64,000 nt of DNA from positions 27,391 to 91,390 of the forward strand of contig JTDE01002929.1 of the NCBI GenBank assembly GCA_014338405.1, in the 5' to 3' direction. Below, one piece after another: positions 11,471 to 22,589 of this stretch (within the stretch, counting starts at the first letter, position 1; each line of letters opens with the position of its first letter). This DNA is from Paragonimus skrjabini miyazakii (taxonomy: Eukaryota; Platyhelminthes; Trematoda; Plagiorchiida; Troglotrematidae). The notes beneath the pieces are model-generated. The model saw only the letters and a list, made by a program, of their open reading frames with translations, was not told where the DNA came from and searched no databases. The position numbers and the translations under genes are program-made.

Positions 11471-12525
11471 ATCCACTTGAAACCCGCGCAAGCGTGAACC
11501 ACTCGATACTGATGAACACATGTCTCATGATAGGCACGTATAACACTCCAACGCATTCACCAACACTCCCACCCTCCCCCAGTCGACTGTGATTCGTACC
11601 ACTCGTGATTTTTTTTGATGACCTATTTGACACGGTATAATTTTCATTTATAACTCGCATTTACCCTACGTAATTGTATAAGCCTGGTGAGAACTATTGA
11701 AAACAGCTTTTAGCAAAATTGACTTCTTATCAGTGAATAACGTCGGTTTCGTTAAACGCTCAGCTGACTCACTGTGTTTGTGGCCTAGCTAACACAGGCT
11801 GTACATTTGTTTCACTTCATCAACGGGGCACTTATTTAGGGTTCCAGATGCGCACTGCATGGTTGCCACTTTGCAGACGCCATCATTCCATTTCGTATAG
11901 TTAAAATAGAGAAGATTATGGTAGACAAACACAGATGGTATGTTGATATCGTTGTTGCAAACTGATCTTATATTAGAGCCGGAGACAGAACTTAATAATT
12001 GTTTACCTTCCTTTTCCATGTCAGCTGGACGTTTTATCGCACTATGGGTAGCGCAGATTGACAATGGCAACACCTGCCTCCGTTGTTTACTTCGATAACC
12101 CATGAACGACGTTAAAATCTGACGGGTTTGTGGTACTTAAGTGTTTCATACCGTCCACAATGTCAGTCGAAGTGCTTGTCTTATGGAACGTGGGAGTAAA
12201 TGACTAGCCAGGCAGTTGGATCCTACATCACTGGATTTTTACCCATCTGTCATCTCAAACAAAATACCTTGTGTAGACCAAGGAGCTTGGACGAAGTAAG
12301 AGCGATTGTTATAAAAGTGTAATCAAATAGCTTTGGAAACTCAGCTGAAGATGATGATGGATTGTATGTGTGGAATAATTTTTGTAAGCAAAACAGACGT
12401 GGACACTTCGTTGAAACAAAATTTGTCTCGCCATGCAAAGGGTTGTTTTCACTAAATAGGTGTGGGTAGAAATGAAAAAGTTCAAGAGTAAATTAAAAGG
12501 ACAAACAACATATTTCAAATGACCG
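11471..12525. other. No gene recognised
   Basis: This follows the PLE endonuclease and may include its 3' repeat, but I cannot define it. Only short motif-less open frames are present. Confidence 0.35.
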
Positions 12526-12549
12526 GCCCATTCAGACAGTAGTTCCCGG

Positions 12550-13260
12550 CATAGACACCGCTAACCACTACGATAGTCTGTCAAAGGTTGCCTGTTTATC
12601 GCCCTCTGTTTTCTCGAACTTGGAGAGAGCCTGCGACTTAATGTCCAGTCAGATAAGTTTTAGTCCGTTAGCGTTCAGCCTTACCGAGTTTGCTAGTACT
12701 TTGAATAGTGAGAATCATTCTATCCAAATAATTTGTCTTGCTTGTCAATTAGTCCTTTGCGACAACTAAGTTTTGATCTTGATGTTGTTTAGCTAGACAC
12801 TAGTTACTGGAAAACAACTGTGGTTCTAGCAATCTGACAAACCACTTCGCCAGTTTGTGCCCACGTGTATTGCATATCGACAAAATTGACCTAAGTGGGA
12901 TGTTTGGTTTGCGAGCTTTTTTTGTAGGCGCTATAATTGTAGCGTTTGAGAGCCTATCGGTTTCCGGTATATAGACTTCGTTTCTCTGATGTGTTTAGCC
13001 TTACTTAACATTTTAAGGCTACCGTTAGCCGTTCTCCGAGGACCACTAGTTCATCGATTTTGGTCTCTCCGAATTTTGTGTAATCTATCGGAATCCGTTT
13101 CGTCTTTTTTTTATATAGACACCGTAGTCCATGAGGACATCTCCAGAGCCTTTGTCGGGTCTCATTAGATTTCTGTTCGATTTCAGTTCAGTGATCTGTT
13201 GAACGTGTTCAACATATGACAAACTAATTCGTTTTATTGCAGTACATGTGAATCAGTATT
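12550..13260 (-). mobile_element. Penelope-like element B, RT N-terminal part
   Basis: On the minus strand the reading passes from inside the right inverted-repeat arm (TELKSNRNLM) into RPDKGSGDVLMDYGVYIKK at about 13165-13080. It continues through a KIDELVVLGERL stretch, HKPN with PLRSILSICN, GHKLAKWFVRLLEP, and a decayed LDIKS motif at about 12650-12640. These are the ordered N-terminal RT motifs of PLEs. The catalytic YVDD and the endonuclease are missing because the element ends at about 12550. Several frame changes are present. Because it straddles the arm boundary (13156), it shows that the arm carries PLE 5' sequence. Confidence 0.7.
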
Positions 13261-15042
13261 GGGTATCGGATAATTTTGTTCTAGTCGTCGCTCAGCATTT
13301 TCAGAAGTAGGCTGGGAAATGACTGAAGGATATTGTGCGTTGTGTGTGATTACAATGCTCTTTCTCGGACAGTCTACTTAGACCAGTTTTGTTATTGTGC
13401 AACTCACCTCAGAACATACCCTCGAAGTGCTAGCTAGAACCAATAAAACCATCGCTAGCCAAATATGCTCTAAAAGGCAGTTTCGAACTCTTCGTCCTAT
13501 TATCGGAATTTAACGTTAGCTGAAAAATTATGGCCGCGCTAGATATTGAATCAGTGTTCAATAATATGCCGATAATTATAACTGCAGTCCATTTGGACAG
13601 AGAAATAATAGCGATACGATAGTTTTTGTCCCAGTTCAACATAAACTTTACTCGATCGAGCTGGGAAAGTTTTCATATCTGATACAACCGACGATAGAAA
13701 TCGGCATCTTGAAAATGCATTAAAACCAAACCAGTATCTACAGTGATTTATAAAACGGTTCAAGGAACGAAAGGTCAACAGCCGACTCATCCGTTTATTC
13801 AGATCGAAAGCAACATTCATTCTACTTTCAATGGCTTTGTCTGCCTAAACGTGAAAAAGCTAGTGATGTGCACTATTCGGCGAGTTTTATACATGGCCGA
13901 ATTATTGTGGCCAAAGTGGACGATCGCACTGCACTGCTTGTCGGTAGTAAATCGGAGGCACGTACTTAAGTACTGAATTAACCTGGAGAAAATACAAGAA
14001 GAGGAACGTTAGAGTATATCCCTATATGTAGTGGTGTTTGCCGTACACGAATTTGGCATTGGCCACTGTGACGTCCCTGAATCAGTGTTATGTTTTTGTT
14101 TGTGGTGGTGTTGAACCCTATACCCCATGTACCGAATTTTCGAATAAACAATCCCTACGCCATCCACGTTATTGGCTCACTACAGTAGTTGTCACTTTTG
14201 ACACCACGAGAATGCCAACACCCGACTGCCTCTCGTCCCATCTTGTACTGCACGTGTCAGTATTCGTACAGAAGCAGTTCCACCCATGTAGGTGTGACGA
14301 AGAGGTAGCTGCAAGACGGGACTACGGAGCAGTTGCCTAAGTGCGTATGTAAACGCATCGACCAACCAGATGGATGGGACCAGGAGTCATCCACACGAGA
14401 CACCGACTTCACCCATGGCGCTTCACGTATTGAGAAACGAGTCACGACATCGGCATTCTCAATCATCTTCACGTACCGGAAAGAGACGCTCACTCCACTT
14501 CCCCGAAGACAATTACTATGAAACTGTTGTGCATGTGAACGGAACTACTCGACATGGTGGAGCACGTGGATTTTGACGCACCTGTACAAGACATTCGCCG
14601 CAAGTTACGATTCTATGCGTATTTTGTAATTTTTATTTCTGCACTGAGTATTTGATAAGATGCAGTGAGATTCGTTCGCGCAAAGATCGTGCTACTAGCT
14701 TGTCTTTTGAAGTTCTAGCTTGAAGGCTGGAGAGGACGCGTTAACCGTTGATGTGAATTTGTTGTGGTTTGTTATGAGATGTGATTGATTATCATAGTCT
14801 TTGGGCAGACGAAGCAGATTCTCTTGACCGGCGCAGTTATAACCATCGCCCAACAAGGAGAGTGTCCGTGTGTAACCCGGAACACAGATGGAATCGTACG
14901 GATTTATTGCAAGCAAGTTGACCGGAAGAATCGCACCAGCTTACCACACTCCAAGGGAGCGAATGACATTCTGTTGTGGTCTAGTGCTGCGGATCAACCA
15001 GCATGGCAGAAGGAATTTGTCGCCATCGACCGGTGAGGAAGA
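13156..15042 (-). repeat. Right arm of long inverted repeat
   Basis: This is the near-perfect reverse complement of 1591-3477. Its inner end carries PLE RT N-terminal sequence that continues unbroken past the arm (see PLE B). The outer portion (14785-15036) holds an 83-codon open frame, bounded by a splice-like AG before 14800 and GGTGAGG at its end. I do not recognise a family for it, so it may be repeat sequence only. Beyond 15042 the homology to the left flank fades. A third copy in inverted orientation is met at 15640-15990. Confidence 0.85.
14632..14695 (+). ncRNA. Decayed hammerhead-like motif in the arm
   Basis: TTGATAAGATGCAGTGAGA resembles the hammerhead core CUGAUGAG...CGAAA with several substitutions. 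It is flanked by complementary GCAC and GTGC. It aligns with the better core at 36080-36098. A mirror copy exists in the left arm at about 1938-2001. The core is too altered to expect activity. Confidence 0.25.
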
Positions 15043-15639
15043 CATGTTATTGTGATCGGGATGTCTAGGCAACAATCCGGACGATGAGGCGGGCAGTCGA
15101 ATATACCATTACCGTTTCAGTCATAATTGCATATCAGCAAATGCTGTCTGGTGAAAATACTTAGCATATATGCAAAGAGAAATCAGCTGTTGCCAACTCT
15201 CAGGAAGAAAAAGCGAGCGGCAATTGCGGTAGCTTAACAGCATACAGGCGCCCTTATTTTTTACGGTGCGAGGATATTTAGTAAGGCTCATAGGGAACAG
15301 AAGTAATCGTATATGTTTGAGCAGTAACTAGCGAGTACTCTCGAATATCTGAGAGAATAACGCAGCAACCAAGCCAGGTTTGACCGTCTGTCGTTTAGAT
15401 CCACATAACTGAAATAGCAACCGTTGCTTCTACGGACATCTTAATCGAATTATCCAGAAAAAAATTTGGCAGAACTATCTGAAAGTCATTCGGTACTTAC
15501 GCAGTTTATCCACGGCGTGTATCATTCTCGTGCTAATTTGCTTAAGGATAAAACCAAGTAATACTGTGAAGGCTATTCCGGTTAGTTTGGTCGTTTCATT
15601 TAGGGAGTTTTGTAGTAATGCTTAGGCCTGTCCGACTAC

Positions 15640-15990
15640 TAAGTATCTTCAGAGATATGCCAAGCTGTTGCACCGGACAGTGTTTGCTGATATGCAATTA
15701 TGACTGAAACGGTAATAATCTATTCGACTGTCCGCCTCATCGTCCCGACTGTTGCCTAGATATTCCGTTCACAATGGCATGTCTTCCTCACCAGTCGATG
15801 GTCACAATTTCCTTCTGCCATACTGATTGATCCGCAGCACTAGACCACAACAGAATGTCATACGTATCCATGGAGTGTGGTTAGCTGATATGGTTCTTCC
15901 GGCCAACTTGCTTTCAATAAATCGGAGCGATTCCATCTGTGTTCCAGGTTACACACGAACACCCCAATTATGTGTCGGTTGTAACCTAGA
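15640..15990 (+). repeat. Third, diverged copy of the arm's outer end, forming a hairpin with it
   Basis: 15790-15965 matches 1600-1775 of the left arm with scattered substitutions. 15640-15800 is the reverse complement of about 15010-15190, including ATTATGACTGAAACGGTAAT and ACTGTCCGCCTCATCGTCC-like blocks. This copy and the end of the right arm can therefore fold on each other. The copy is cut at 15990 by the mariner insertion. Confidence 0.6.
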
Positions 15991-15992
15991 TA

Positions 15993-17305
15993 CGAGAGGG
16001 AGTCAAAAAGTAATGCCATTTTATTTCGGACAGGTATAATTACCAACACAGGAACATGTAGTATACATCAAAATAAAGCTGGTCCTCTGTGGATCACATC
16101 CCTACTTCTCAGCATAGTCACCGTTACGCTCAATAGCAACGTTCCACCTCTGAATGAGCGCATGTATCCCTGCCTCGTAAAATTTTGTTGTCTGTTCTTT
16201 GAGCCACTTCTTCACTGTGGTTTTCACTTCCTTGTCACTGGAATAATGTTTGCCTCTCAAACCCTCTTTCATGGGGCCGAAGAGGTGATAATCTGAAGGC
16301 GCTAAATCTGGTGAGTATGGAGGATGCCGTAAAGTTGTCCACCAGAATAAGACGATTGTCTCCCTTGTCTTGATGCTTGTGTGTGGTCGAGCATTGTCTT
16401 ACAGAAGGAGGACTTTGCGGATTGGCAAATCGGGTCTCACTCGTTGGTTTCTTGCTCTGAGCCTCGTCAGGGTCTCGATGTAGACGTCAGAGTTTATTGT
16501 TTCTCCTCTAGGCAAGAAATCAAGCAGTGACACCTTGAGCATCCCAAAAGACAGTCGCCATGATTTTTCCAGCTGACTTTTGCGTCTTGAACTTTTTTGG
16601 TTGCGGTGATGATGAGTTGCGCCATTCCATAGACTGCCTCTTTGATTCCGGTTCATAATGATGAACTCATGTTTCATCACCTGTTACGAGCCTTTGAAAG
16701 AAGATGTTGTCTCTTTGACTTTGTTCAAGAAGTTCAGTGCATGCAGTGACCCTGTCAGTCTTGCTTTCGGTAGTCAGCTCTCGCGGTACCCAGCGGGCAC
16801 ACACTTTTGAAAAGCCAAGTGACTGGACTATGCTGTAAGCACTTCCACGGCTCACTCCAAGGTTTTCTTCCAAATCATCAAGAGTTGTACGCCTGTCTTC
16901 TCTGATCAGAGCATCTGCTTTTGCTTTAGTGGCAGGACTGACAGACACGGATGGACGGCCAGAACGGGGTTTATCGGCTACGCTCATAGTTCCCACCTTT
17001 TCATCCTTTAAACGACGAACCCACCTGCATACATTGCTACAATCTACAGTATTGTCCTCAAACACATTTGTTAATCGTCTGTGAATGTTCATGGGGGTTT
17101 CCCCCTTATCAACAAGGAATTCAATCACTGCTCTTTGTTTTTGACGCAACTCTACGGGGGCAGCCATTTTGAATTTTCCTTGTGTGTCTAAAAACATGAA
17201 AAGTAAGAAACAAACTATTACATAACGTAAATGATATAATCATTTATAACTGGGCAAAAAACTTCAGAATTAAAAACATTGGCATTACTTTTTGACTCCC
17301 CCTCG
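15993..17305 (-). mobile_element. mariner transposon
   Basis: The 1,313-bp element has nearly perfect terminal inverted repeats. The left end reads CGAGAGGGAGTCAAAAAGTA (15993 on) and the right end, reverse-complemented, reads CGAGGGGGAGTCAAAAAGTA (ending 17305). TA target-site duplications lie at 15991-15992 and 17306-17307. Its length and TA preference are classic for mariner. The transposase lies on the minus strand. It is inserted in the third copy of the arm repeat, so it arrived after that repeat was in place. Confidence 0.95.
16102..17167 (-). pseudogene. mariner transposase (inactivated)
   Basis: This would encode about 355 residues of a cut-and-paste DDD transposase acting on the element ends. 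The start is taken at the ATG at 17167, opening MAAPVELRQKQRAV. An N-terminal helix-turn-helix region (RRLTNVFEDNT, CSNVCRWVRRL) is followed by GRPSVS and a linker WVPRELT. The first catalytic Asp is in VTGDET, the second in DNARPHTSIK and the third in SPDLAPSDYHLF, with 34 residues between the last two (D34D). Lesions are a Trp-to-TGA stop right after TGDET (about 16670), a one-base frameshift near 16530-16545, and a TAA just before DNARPH (about 16400). The remainder is well conserved, so decay is recent. Confidence 0.9.
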
Positions 17306-17307
17306 TA

Positions 17308-18240
17308 GAATTTGAGGACCATCTGTATGTTGTGAAGCGATTTTACTTCTGGAGGAAGTTTGTCCACAATTTTTCGGTTCTTGATGACTTCCACGTAACA
17401 TGTTTTCATTTTCCTGTTACTATGGTGTCGGGTTTGTTTCTGTATTAAGACAGCATAAGTACATGAATTGTGGACTGTTGACTCTTTACTTCTATCTAGT
17501 CAGCCGCTTCTCATCATGTGAGTGCAGCTGAATTGAATCAGTGAAGAGGAAACAGAAAGTTCACACGGAAAATAACACTAACAATAAATAATGAAATTTG
17601 AAGCAGTGGTTCCCCGAAATAAATTTGATAAAAGCCAACAGTATAGTTTAAGATGTCTTGTTCACGGACATTTCGTTCGCATCTCATCTGTTACTACAGC
17701 GAAATTAGTGCAGTCAATATATAGCAAGCAGGCATGGCAACAATGGTAAAGAGTGCGGGCGTGATAAGCGAGGTGACAATGATCGAGACTCAAGAACAGG
17801 ACATTCAGATGACAACATAAAACTGATAAGGACGGTTACGTTACTAGGTCGAATAGTCATGGGCAGTTAAGTGAAAAGTGGAGGGAATGTTAATAAATAC
17901 TTTTAAACTAATAATAATAAATGATGAAGAATTATTGTAGACAATTGTTCATCATCGTTCTAATCTACGACTTAATGGGTACTTTTGCGAGATTACGAGA
18001 CAGTAAGGACCCTCCAGTGTTGAAGGACTTAAGTCGTTATTTGAGCTTCAAAACCAGGCTTGCACAGACGAGTTTCTCCTTAGTCGCCTTGGTCGGAGTG
18101 AATACCCCAAACACTCGTGGTCTGTTCTTCTTAGGAGCCTTATTCGTCTGACAATTCACTGAACCAGATAGATACATCGCGCTCACCTGAGACTGAACTC
18201 TTAAGGAAGGCATGCCAACTGCAGCACGTGTTGAAAGAAC
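17308..18240. other. No gene recognised
   Basis: This spacer contains only short open frames and a hammerhead-like core on the minus strand at about 17671-17690, reported separately. Confidence 0.35.
17660..17705 (-). ncRNA. Hammerhead-like core
   Basis: On the minus strand CAGATGAGATGCGAACGAAATGTCC carries the hammerhead core with one substitution in CUGAUGA and an intact CGAAA, followed by UGUC. It closely resembles the motif at 36080-36104. Stem I pairing is weak by eye. Confidence 0.25.
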
Positions 18241-18249
18241 TGACAGCAC

Positions 18250-20330
18250 AAGAGCGCAAGAACTTCGACGATTACGTGTAAGCGGTCGCTACCAAACAGC
18301 TTCACAAAAAACGGTCAGAATTAGTGGGTCTTAGTGACGAGAAACATCGATCACAGTTCCTGGTCAATCCACAACTGGTCGCAAATTACGCCTGACAATA
18401 CTCTATTTGAAATATCGTTAGGATCATGGTGGTTTTGTCCATGCCGTAGAGATGACCAGCTAGAGATTGAGATTCAGTTTGAAAATGTTTATAAAGATCA
18501 ACCAACTGCCTCCAACGTCAGAGACCAATCTGGAGCATTTCACATCGGACTTAGTCAACTGCTGTTGTCAATACCGTCAGACAAATTTTATTCGTAAACG
18601 TCCCATCACAACCAAACATCATCACGCCGTGGTAACACTTCGCGAACCTGACGATGTACTCATAACACGTCCGGACAAAAGAGCAGGCATAGTAATTATC
18701 GCGAAAAATATCGTGTTCAGAAAATGTCACGCATTCTCTCAGACCGAAGCAAATTTCGTTAATTGGTTGCGGAAAGGGCAAAACGGTTCTGACTGAGGAC
18801 CAAATGGTCGATAATCTGAAACGAACTTGACAACAAAGTGGTATTATTGTCGTTGAGTTTGGCTAACTCGAAGCGACCGATTCAACCATCCGTCGTTTAT
18901 ACGGTGTATCAGAGATCCACAAACCAAACCAACCAGTGAGACCCATCCGTGATGTGTGCAATTCACCCTATCATGCGACTACAAAATGGTTAGCACAACA
19001 ACTGAGACCAATTCGTCGGAAAATATTTCCTCATGGTCTGTGTGGAACCTTAGATTTTGTTGTCAAGATCAAAAATATTATCATCTACAATAACCACATG
19101 TGTTCTCTAGACGTATCTTAACTATTCGCATATGTTTCCTTACTACAGACTATCAATTTCATTTGTGAATACGTCGAGCAATCGAATATCAAAATAAGTA
19201 TACCAACACCAGTGCTTAGAGAGATTCTGCTGCACTGCACACTCAACTTGCAATTTAAATTCAACGACGAGTTGTACCGTCAAATTGGCAGTGTTGTAAT
19301 GGGGTCCGCCCTATGTCCATTATCAGGTATTTTCATGAGCAAACTGGAAAGTTAACAGCTAAACCGTACCAGTGAAATTTTATGTACCTACGGGTGGCAT
19401 GTAAATATTTTTGCTCTACTGAACTCGGACCAGGATCTAACCGATGTTGGGTAGACATTTAATGAACTACGTATCTCTATCAAATTCACCATTAAAACTG
19501 AGTCGGATAACGCGTCCTATTTTCTAGATGTTAACCTGAAAAAATAACTAGATGGAAGTTTGCAACGCTCAAGTTATCGCAAGGTAAGGTGGACTGGACA
19601 TTACACACATTTTGATAGTTTTGTGCTACTCAAACAGAAACGCAACCTTGTTCGATGTCTTACTATCAGCGCCAAGAACATCTGTTCCACATCAACAGTA
19701 GAACAAGAATTGAAAACAATCGCTAATGTGCTTAGTGAAAATGGTTATCCGACCGCTTCGTGTCCCTGAACATGATCGCTTTCAAGCTACGTGATCCGAT
19801 TGCCATGGTGGAAGAGAAAGCCATCTTCATATGTCTACCGTCCAAGAATGATATCGTGGCAAAAAGAATGGGTCGTCGATTGTACCAAACTTTCAGACGT
19901 ACCCTCCCGGCGGCAACATTACGGAGCTGACCCTTTACTTCGCCTCTGATTACTTTCAGTCTGAAAGACTAAGTGTTTGTTCTCTATCAATCTATTTTTT
20001 TTGTATTATTTCTCCTGCTGTTATACGGCGGGAAATGCAGGTTGGACGAGTGAGTGTTTGTCCAAACAAACCAGAGAACACCATCCTGCCTGCTTCGGGA
20101 TCGGCTTGACCAAAATAATTAACAGCTCGGTAGTTGTACATCTTGCCGATACGGACCACTGCGTTTTCTCAAAGCAGGCTTTCCTCATAGTCTACAAATT
20201 ACCCGCCAACCACCCCAGCTGTTCAGACAACGAATGCTAACCACCAATGAATCGATTGCTATTCGAATACGCAATTCGGTTCTTTGTTCTCGAAATGTTC
20301 GTATGAACCTGCAGTTGTCGTGACTGTAGC
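18250..20330 (+). mobile_element. Penelope-like element C, decayed
   Basis: PLE motifs occur in order across all three frames. They are ITRPDKRAGIVII (about 18660-18700), EIHKPNQPVRPI and CNSPYHATTKWLAQQL (18910-19005), and MCSLDVS (19100). A damaged MGSPLGP-type loop (VVMGSALCPL) lies at about 19295. The thumb motifs are RSSYRKVRWTGHYTHFDSFV and KQKRNLVRCL (19560-19660). A GIY-YIG remnant lies at 20030-20100, with GNAGWTSECLSKQTREHHPA. The catalytic YVDD is not recognisable and many stops are present. It is an old copy, probably spanning most of a PLE. Confidence 0.75.
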
Positions 20331-20546
20331 TCACGTCACTGATGTCAACCTCGACCTCCGTGACCTAATTGTGAGCGGATCTCTGAACCATTCATCACAA
20401 ACACCAGTGACTCCTTGTTTGAGGGGCTCGACCCGTTAGTTTGGAATGTTGTACCGTTCTGTAGTAGTTTTCTCAATATTGATTTAATTTTGTTGAACAT
20501 ATATAATTGTTTACTGATGTGAACGCTTAACCACTTTGTGAGTAAT

Positions 20547-20595
20547 TGTGGGGGAGTGTCAGACCAAAGGTGTGAGCGTTCCAACACTCGGTAGA
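20547..20595 (+). repeat. First ~50 bp of a gypsy LTR
   Basis: TGTGGGGGAGTGTCAGACC and then GGTGTGAGCGTTCCAACAC parallel the first bases of the LTR at 22590. The LTR fragment is joined straight onto pol sequence a few bases later, so most of the LTR plus gag, protease and RT are absent. Confidence 0.55.
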
Positions 20596-20633
20596 TAACG
20601 ACCACCTTTCATGTTGAGACAAACCACAAACCC

Positions 20634-22145
20634 ATGTTCTGGCTGAAGATGGCGAAGGATCCTTGTGGACGACTGGCGCGCTGGGCACTTCGACTACAGG
20701 AGTTCAACTTTACTATCGGACTTGTCAACGGCACGAACAGTGAGGTACCCGATTTACTGTCACGACCGATACAGGAAAGCGAGCTGCCAACAGAAGCCAT
20801 ACCCGTGAACACAGTAGTGGTTGCCGATAAAGACATCTTGGCCAGTCAGCAGCAAGACCCTCATGTACGCGAAATATGTGAACATCTACTGGCATGGACC
20901 AAACCCAAGAGGTTAACTTCGGGACTGAACGAACTGTTACAGATCTGGGACCGGCTACACCTGGAGAACGGTCAACTCGTCGTCGATGTAGAGGTACAGA
21001 GGGGACTTCGATCTCGAAGATTGCCATTTATTCCAGTGGGCCAGAGGGAACGTGCGATTCAGTTGGCACACACAGATGTTCACATGGGGCGAGAACGCGT
21101 GTTCGAATTATTGCGGCGGACGGTATTCTGGCCCACGATGCGGGAAGATGTGATTGGTTTCATTCGGGCCTGTCCCAATTGCCAACAGAACCGAGAGACA
21201 CTGACGACCATACCACCCATGCAATCGATCGTAACAGAGGAGGCCGCCCACACCTGGGGTATTGACATTTTTGGTCCACTCCCAGCAAGTTTGAATGGAA
21301 ATCGCTGCATAGTTGTTATGATTGACCATTTCACACGATGGGTGGAGGCCATTCCAACGGCAGATCAAACGAGCGGAACGGTTGTACACGCTTTCATGAC
21401 CAACGTCCTGGCTCGTTTCGGAGTACCGTACAGAGTTATCACAGACCAGGGCCCGTGTTTTGAGAGGCGTACATTTCAAGAGATGCTGAGGAATTTGGGG
21501 ATTCAACGCCTGAGGACATCGCCGTACCATCCACAAACGAACGGGTTGACAGAGCGGTTCATTCTTACGATGAAGGAATGGCTGAATAGTAGAGGCAATA
21601 GCTGGGAAGGGAGACTTCCAGGTGCCTTGTTTGGATATCGCACGACGAAGCATGCAACGATTGAGAGTTCCCCATTTGAGCTGACATACGGGAGGGAGCC
21701 AAGGATTCTCTTGGATTTCTGCATGTCCAGAAACGGAGAGGGGCATTTATTGCCGCAAGAACGACAACACCTGGAACACCGTGCGCTTGAACGGACAACA
21801 GAAAGACAACGCCGGAATAAGCAAAGATATGACGTGAGGCACAACACACATAAATGGCGCCCGTTCAGGATCGGAGACGAGGTGAAAGTGAGAGACTACA
21901 GCCGACCCGAAACATCTGGCCCCGGCGCAGGAAAATTTATAAGGCGGTGGAATGGACAGTTCACCATCACGAGCCGTAAGAATGCGAGTTTCCAAATCAA
22001 CCAAGGTCCTCGTGGACGATGGATCAATGCGGTACACTTAGTGTATCGAATTTCGGAGCCACAGTCATGTGAAAATCCGACCCAACCCAATTCCCCCAAA
22101 ACGTTTATCCCTGTATATTCTTTCGCCCCTGTTTCTGGCCGTTAA
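20634..22145 (+). CDS. Ty3/gypsy pol fragment: RNase H end and integrase
   Basis: The open frame is 503 residues and its reading frame stays open back to about 20595, where it meets LTR sequence. The start shown is only the first Met of a truncated polyprotein. It begins in the RNase H C-terminus (HKPMFWLKM just upstream, then LARWALRLQEF and VPDLLSRP). A zinc-binding domain follows (H146, H150, C180, C183). The integrase core has D211 in WGIDIFGP, D271 in ITDQGP and E307 in NGLTERF, with 35 residues between the last two (D,D35E). The C-terminal part ends near residue 470 with a WINAVHLVYRISEP stretch. Integrase would join element cDNA into host DNA. The core residues are intact, but gag, protease and RT are missing, so the copy cannot act alone. 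Confidence 0.88.
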   Translation: MFWLKMAKDPCGRLARWALRLQEFNFTIGLVNGTNSEVPDLLSRPIQESELPTEAIPVNTVVVADKDILASQQQDPHVREICEHLLAWTKPKRLTSGLNELLQIWDRLHLENGQLVVDVEVQRGLRSRRLPFIPVGQRERAIQLAHTDVHMGRERVFELLRRTVFWPTMREDVIGFIRACPNCQQNRETLTTIPPMQSIVTEEAAHTWGIDIFGPLPASLNGNRCIVVMIDHFTRWVEAIPTADQTSGTVVHAFMTNVLARFGVPYRVITDQGPCFERRTFQEMLRNLGIQRLRTSPYHPQTNGLTERFILTMKEWLNSRGNSWEGRLPGALFGYRTTKHATIESSPFELTYGREPRILLDFCMSRNGEGHLLPQERQHLEHRALERTTERQRRNKQRYDVRHNTHKWRPFRIGDEVKVRDYSRPETSGPGAGKFIRRWNGQFTITSRKNASFQINQGPRGRWINAVHLVYRISEPQSCENPTQPNSPKTFIPVYSFAPVSGR

Positions 22146-22589
22146 TTGGTCTTGATCTAGATGTTTTTGTTTTATCGCGTAAATTGACAGTTGTGCGAAT
22201 TGCCGCCTGTCGCTTTTTATACTTTGCTTGGGTTGTGCGTGTATCACTTTTTGGGGCTCGACTCGTCCCTGTTGTTTTTGAACCTGTTGACTGCTCGAAA
22301 GAACTCTGTTGGGTATGAATGTCATATTATGTGCTTTTAGTTCATCTTTAGCCTATTTGGCATCAAATTGTAATTATTTTCTGGAAACGATCTTCGATCG
22401 AAACTGTCGAGGTTGCCTACCTATGAACTTTGATCATTTGTTCAACAGTACCGTGGCATTGCGAACCAATCTTGTTTTGACCATTTGGGATCGTTGGTTT
22501 ATTGCTACGCTTTACTCAACGTCTTTGTGAAAGGTTGTACACTTGGCACCCTGACACAATCGCGGCAAATTCCTTAAAGGACGGGCGAG
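22146..22589 (+). other. Gypsy 3' non-coding region
   Basis: This is non-coding sequence between the integrase stop and the 3' LTR. It ends in a purine-rich AAAGGACGGGCGAG just before the LTR, a candidate but imperfect polypurine tract. Confidence 0.5.
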
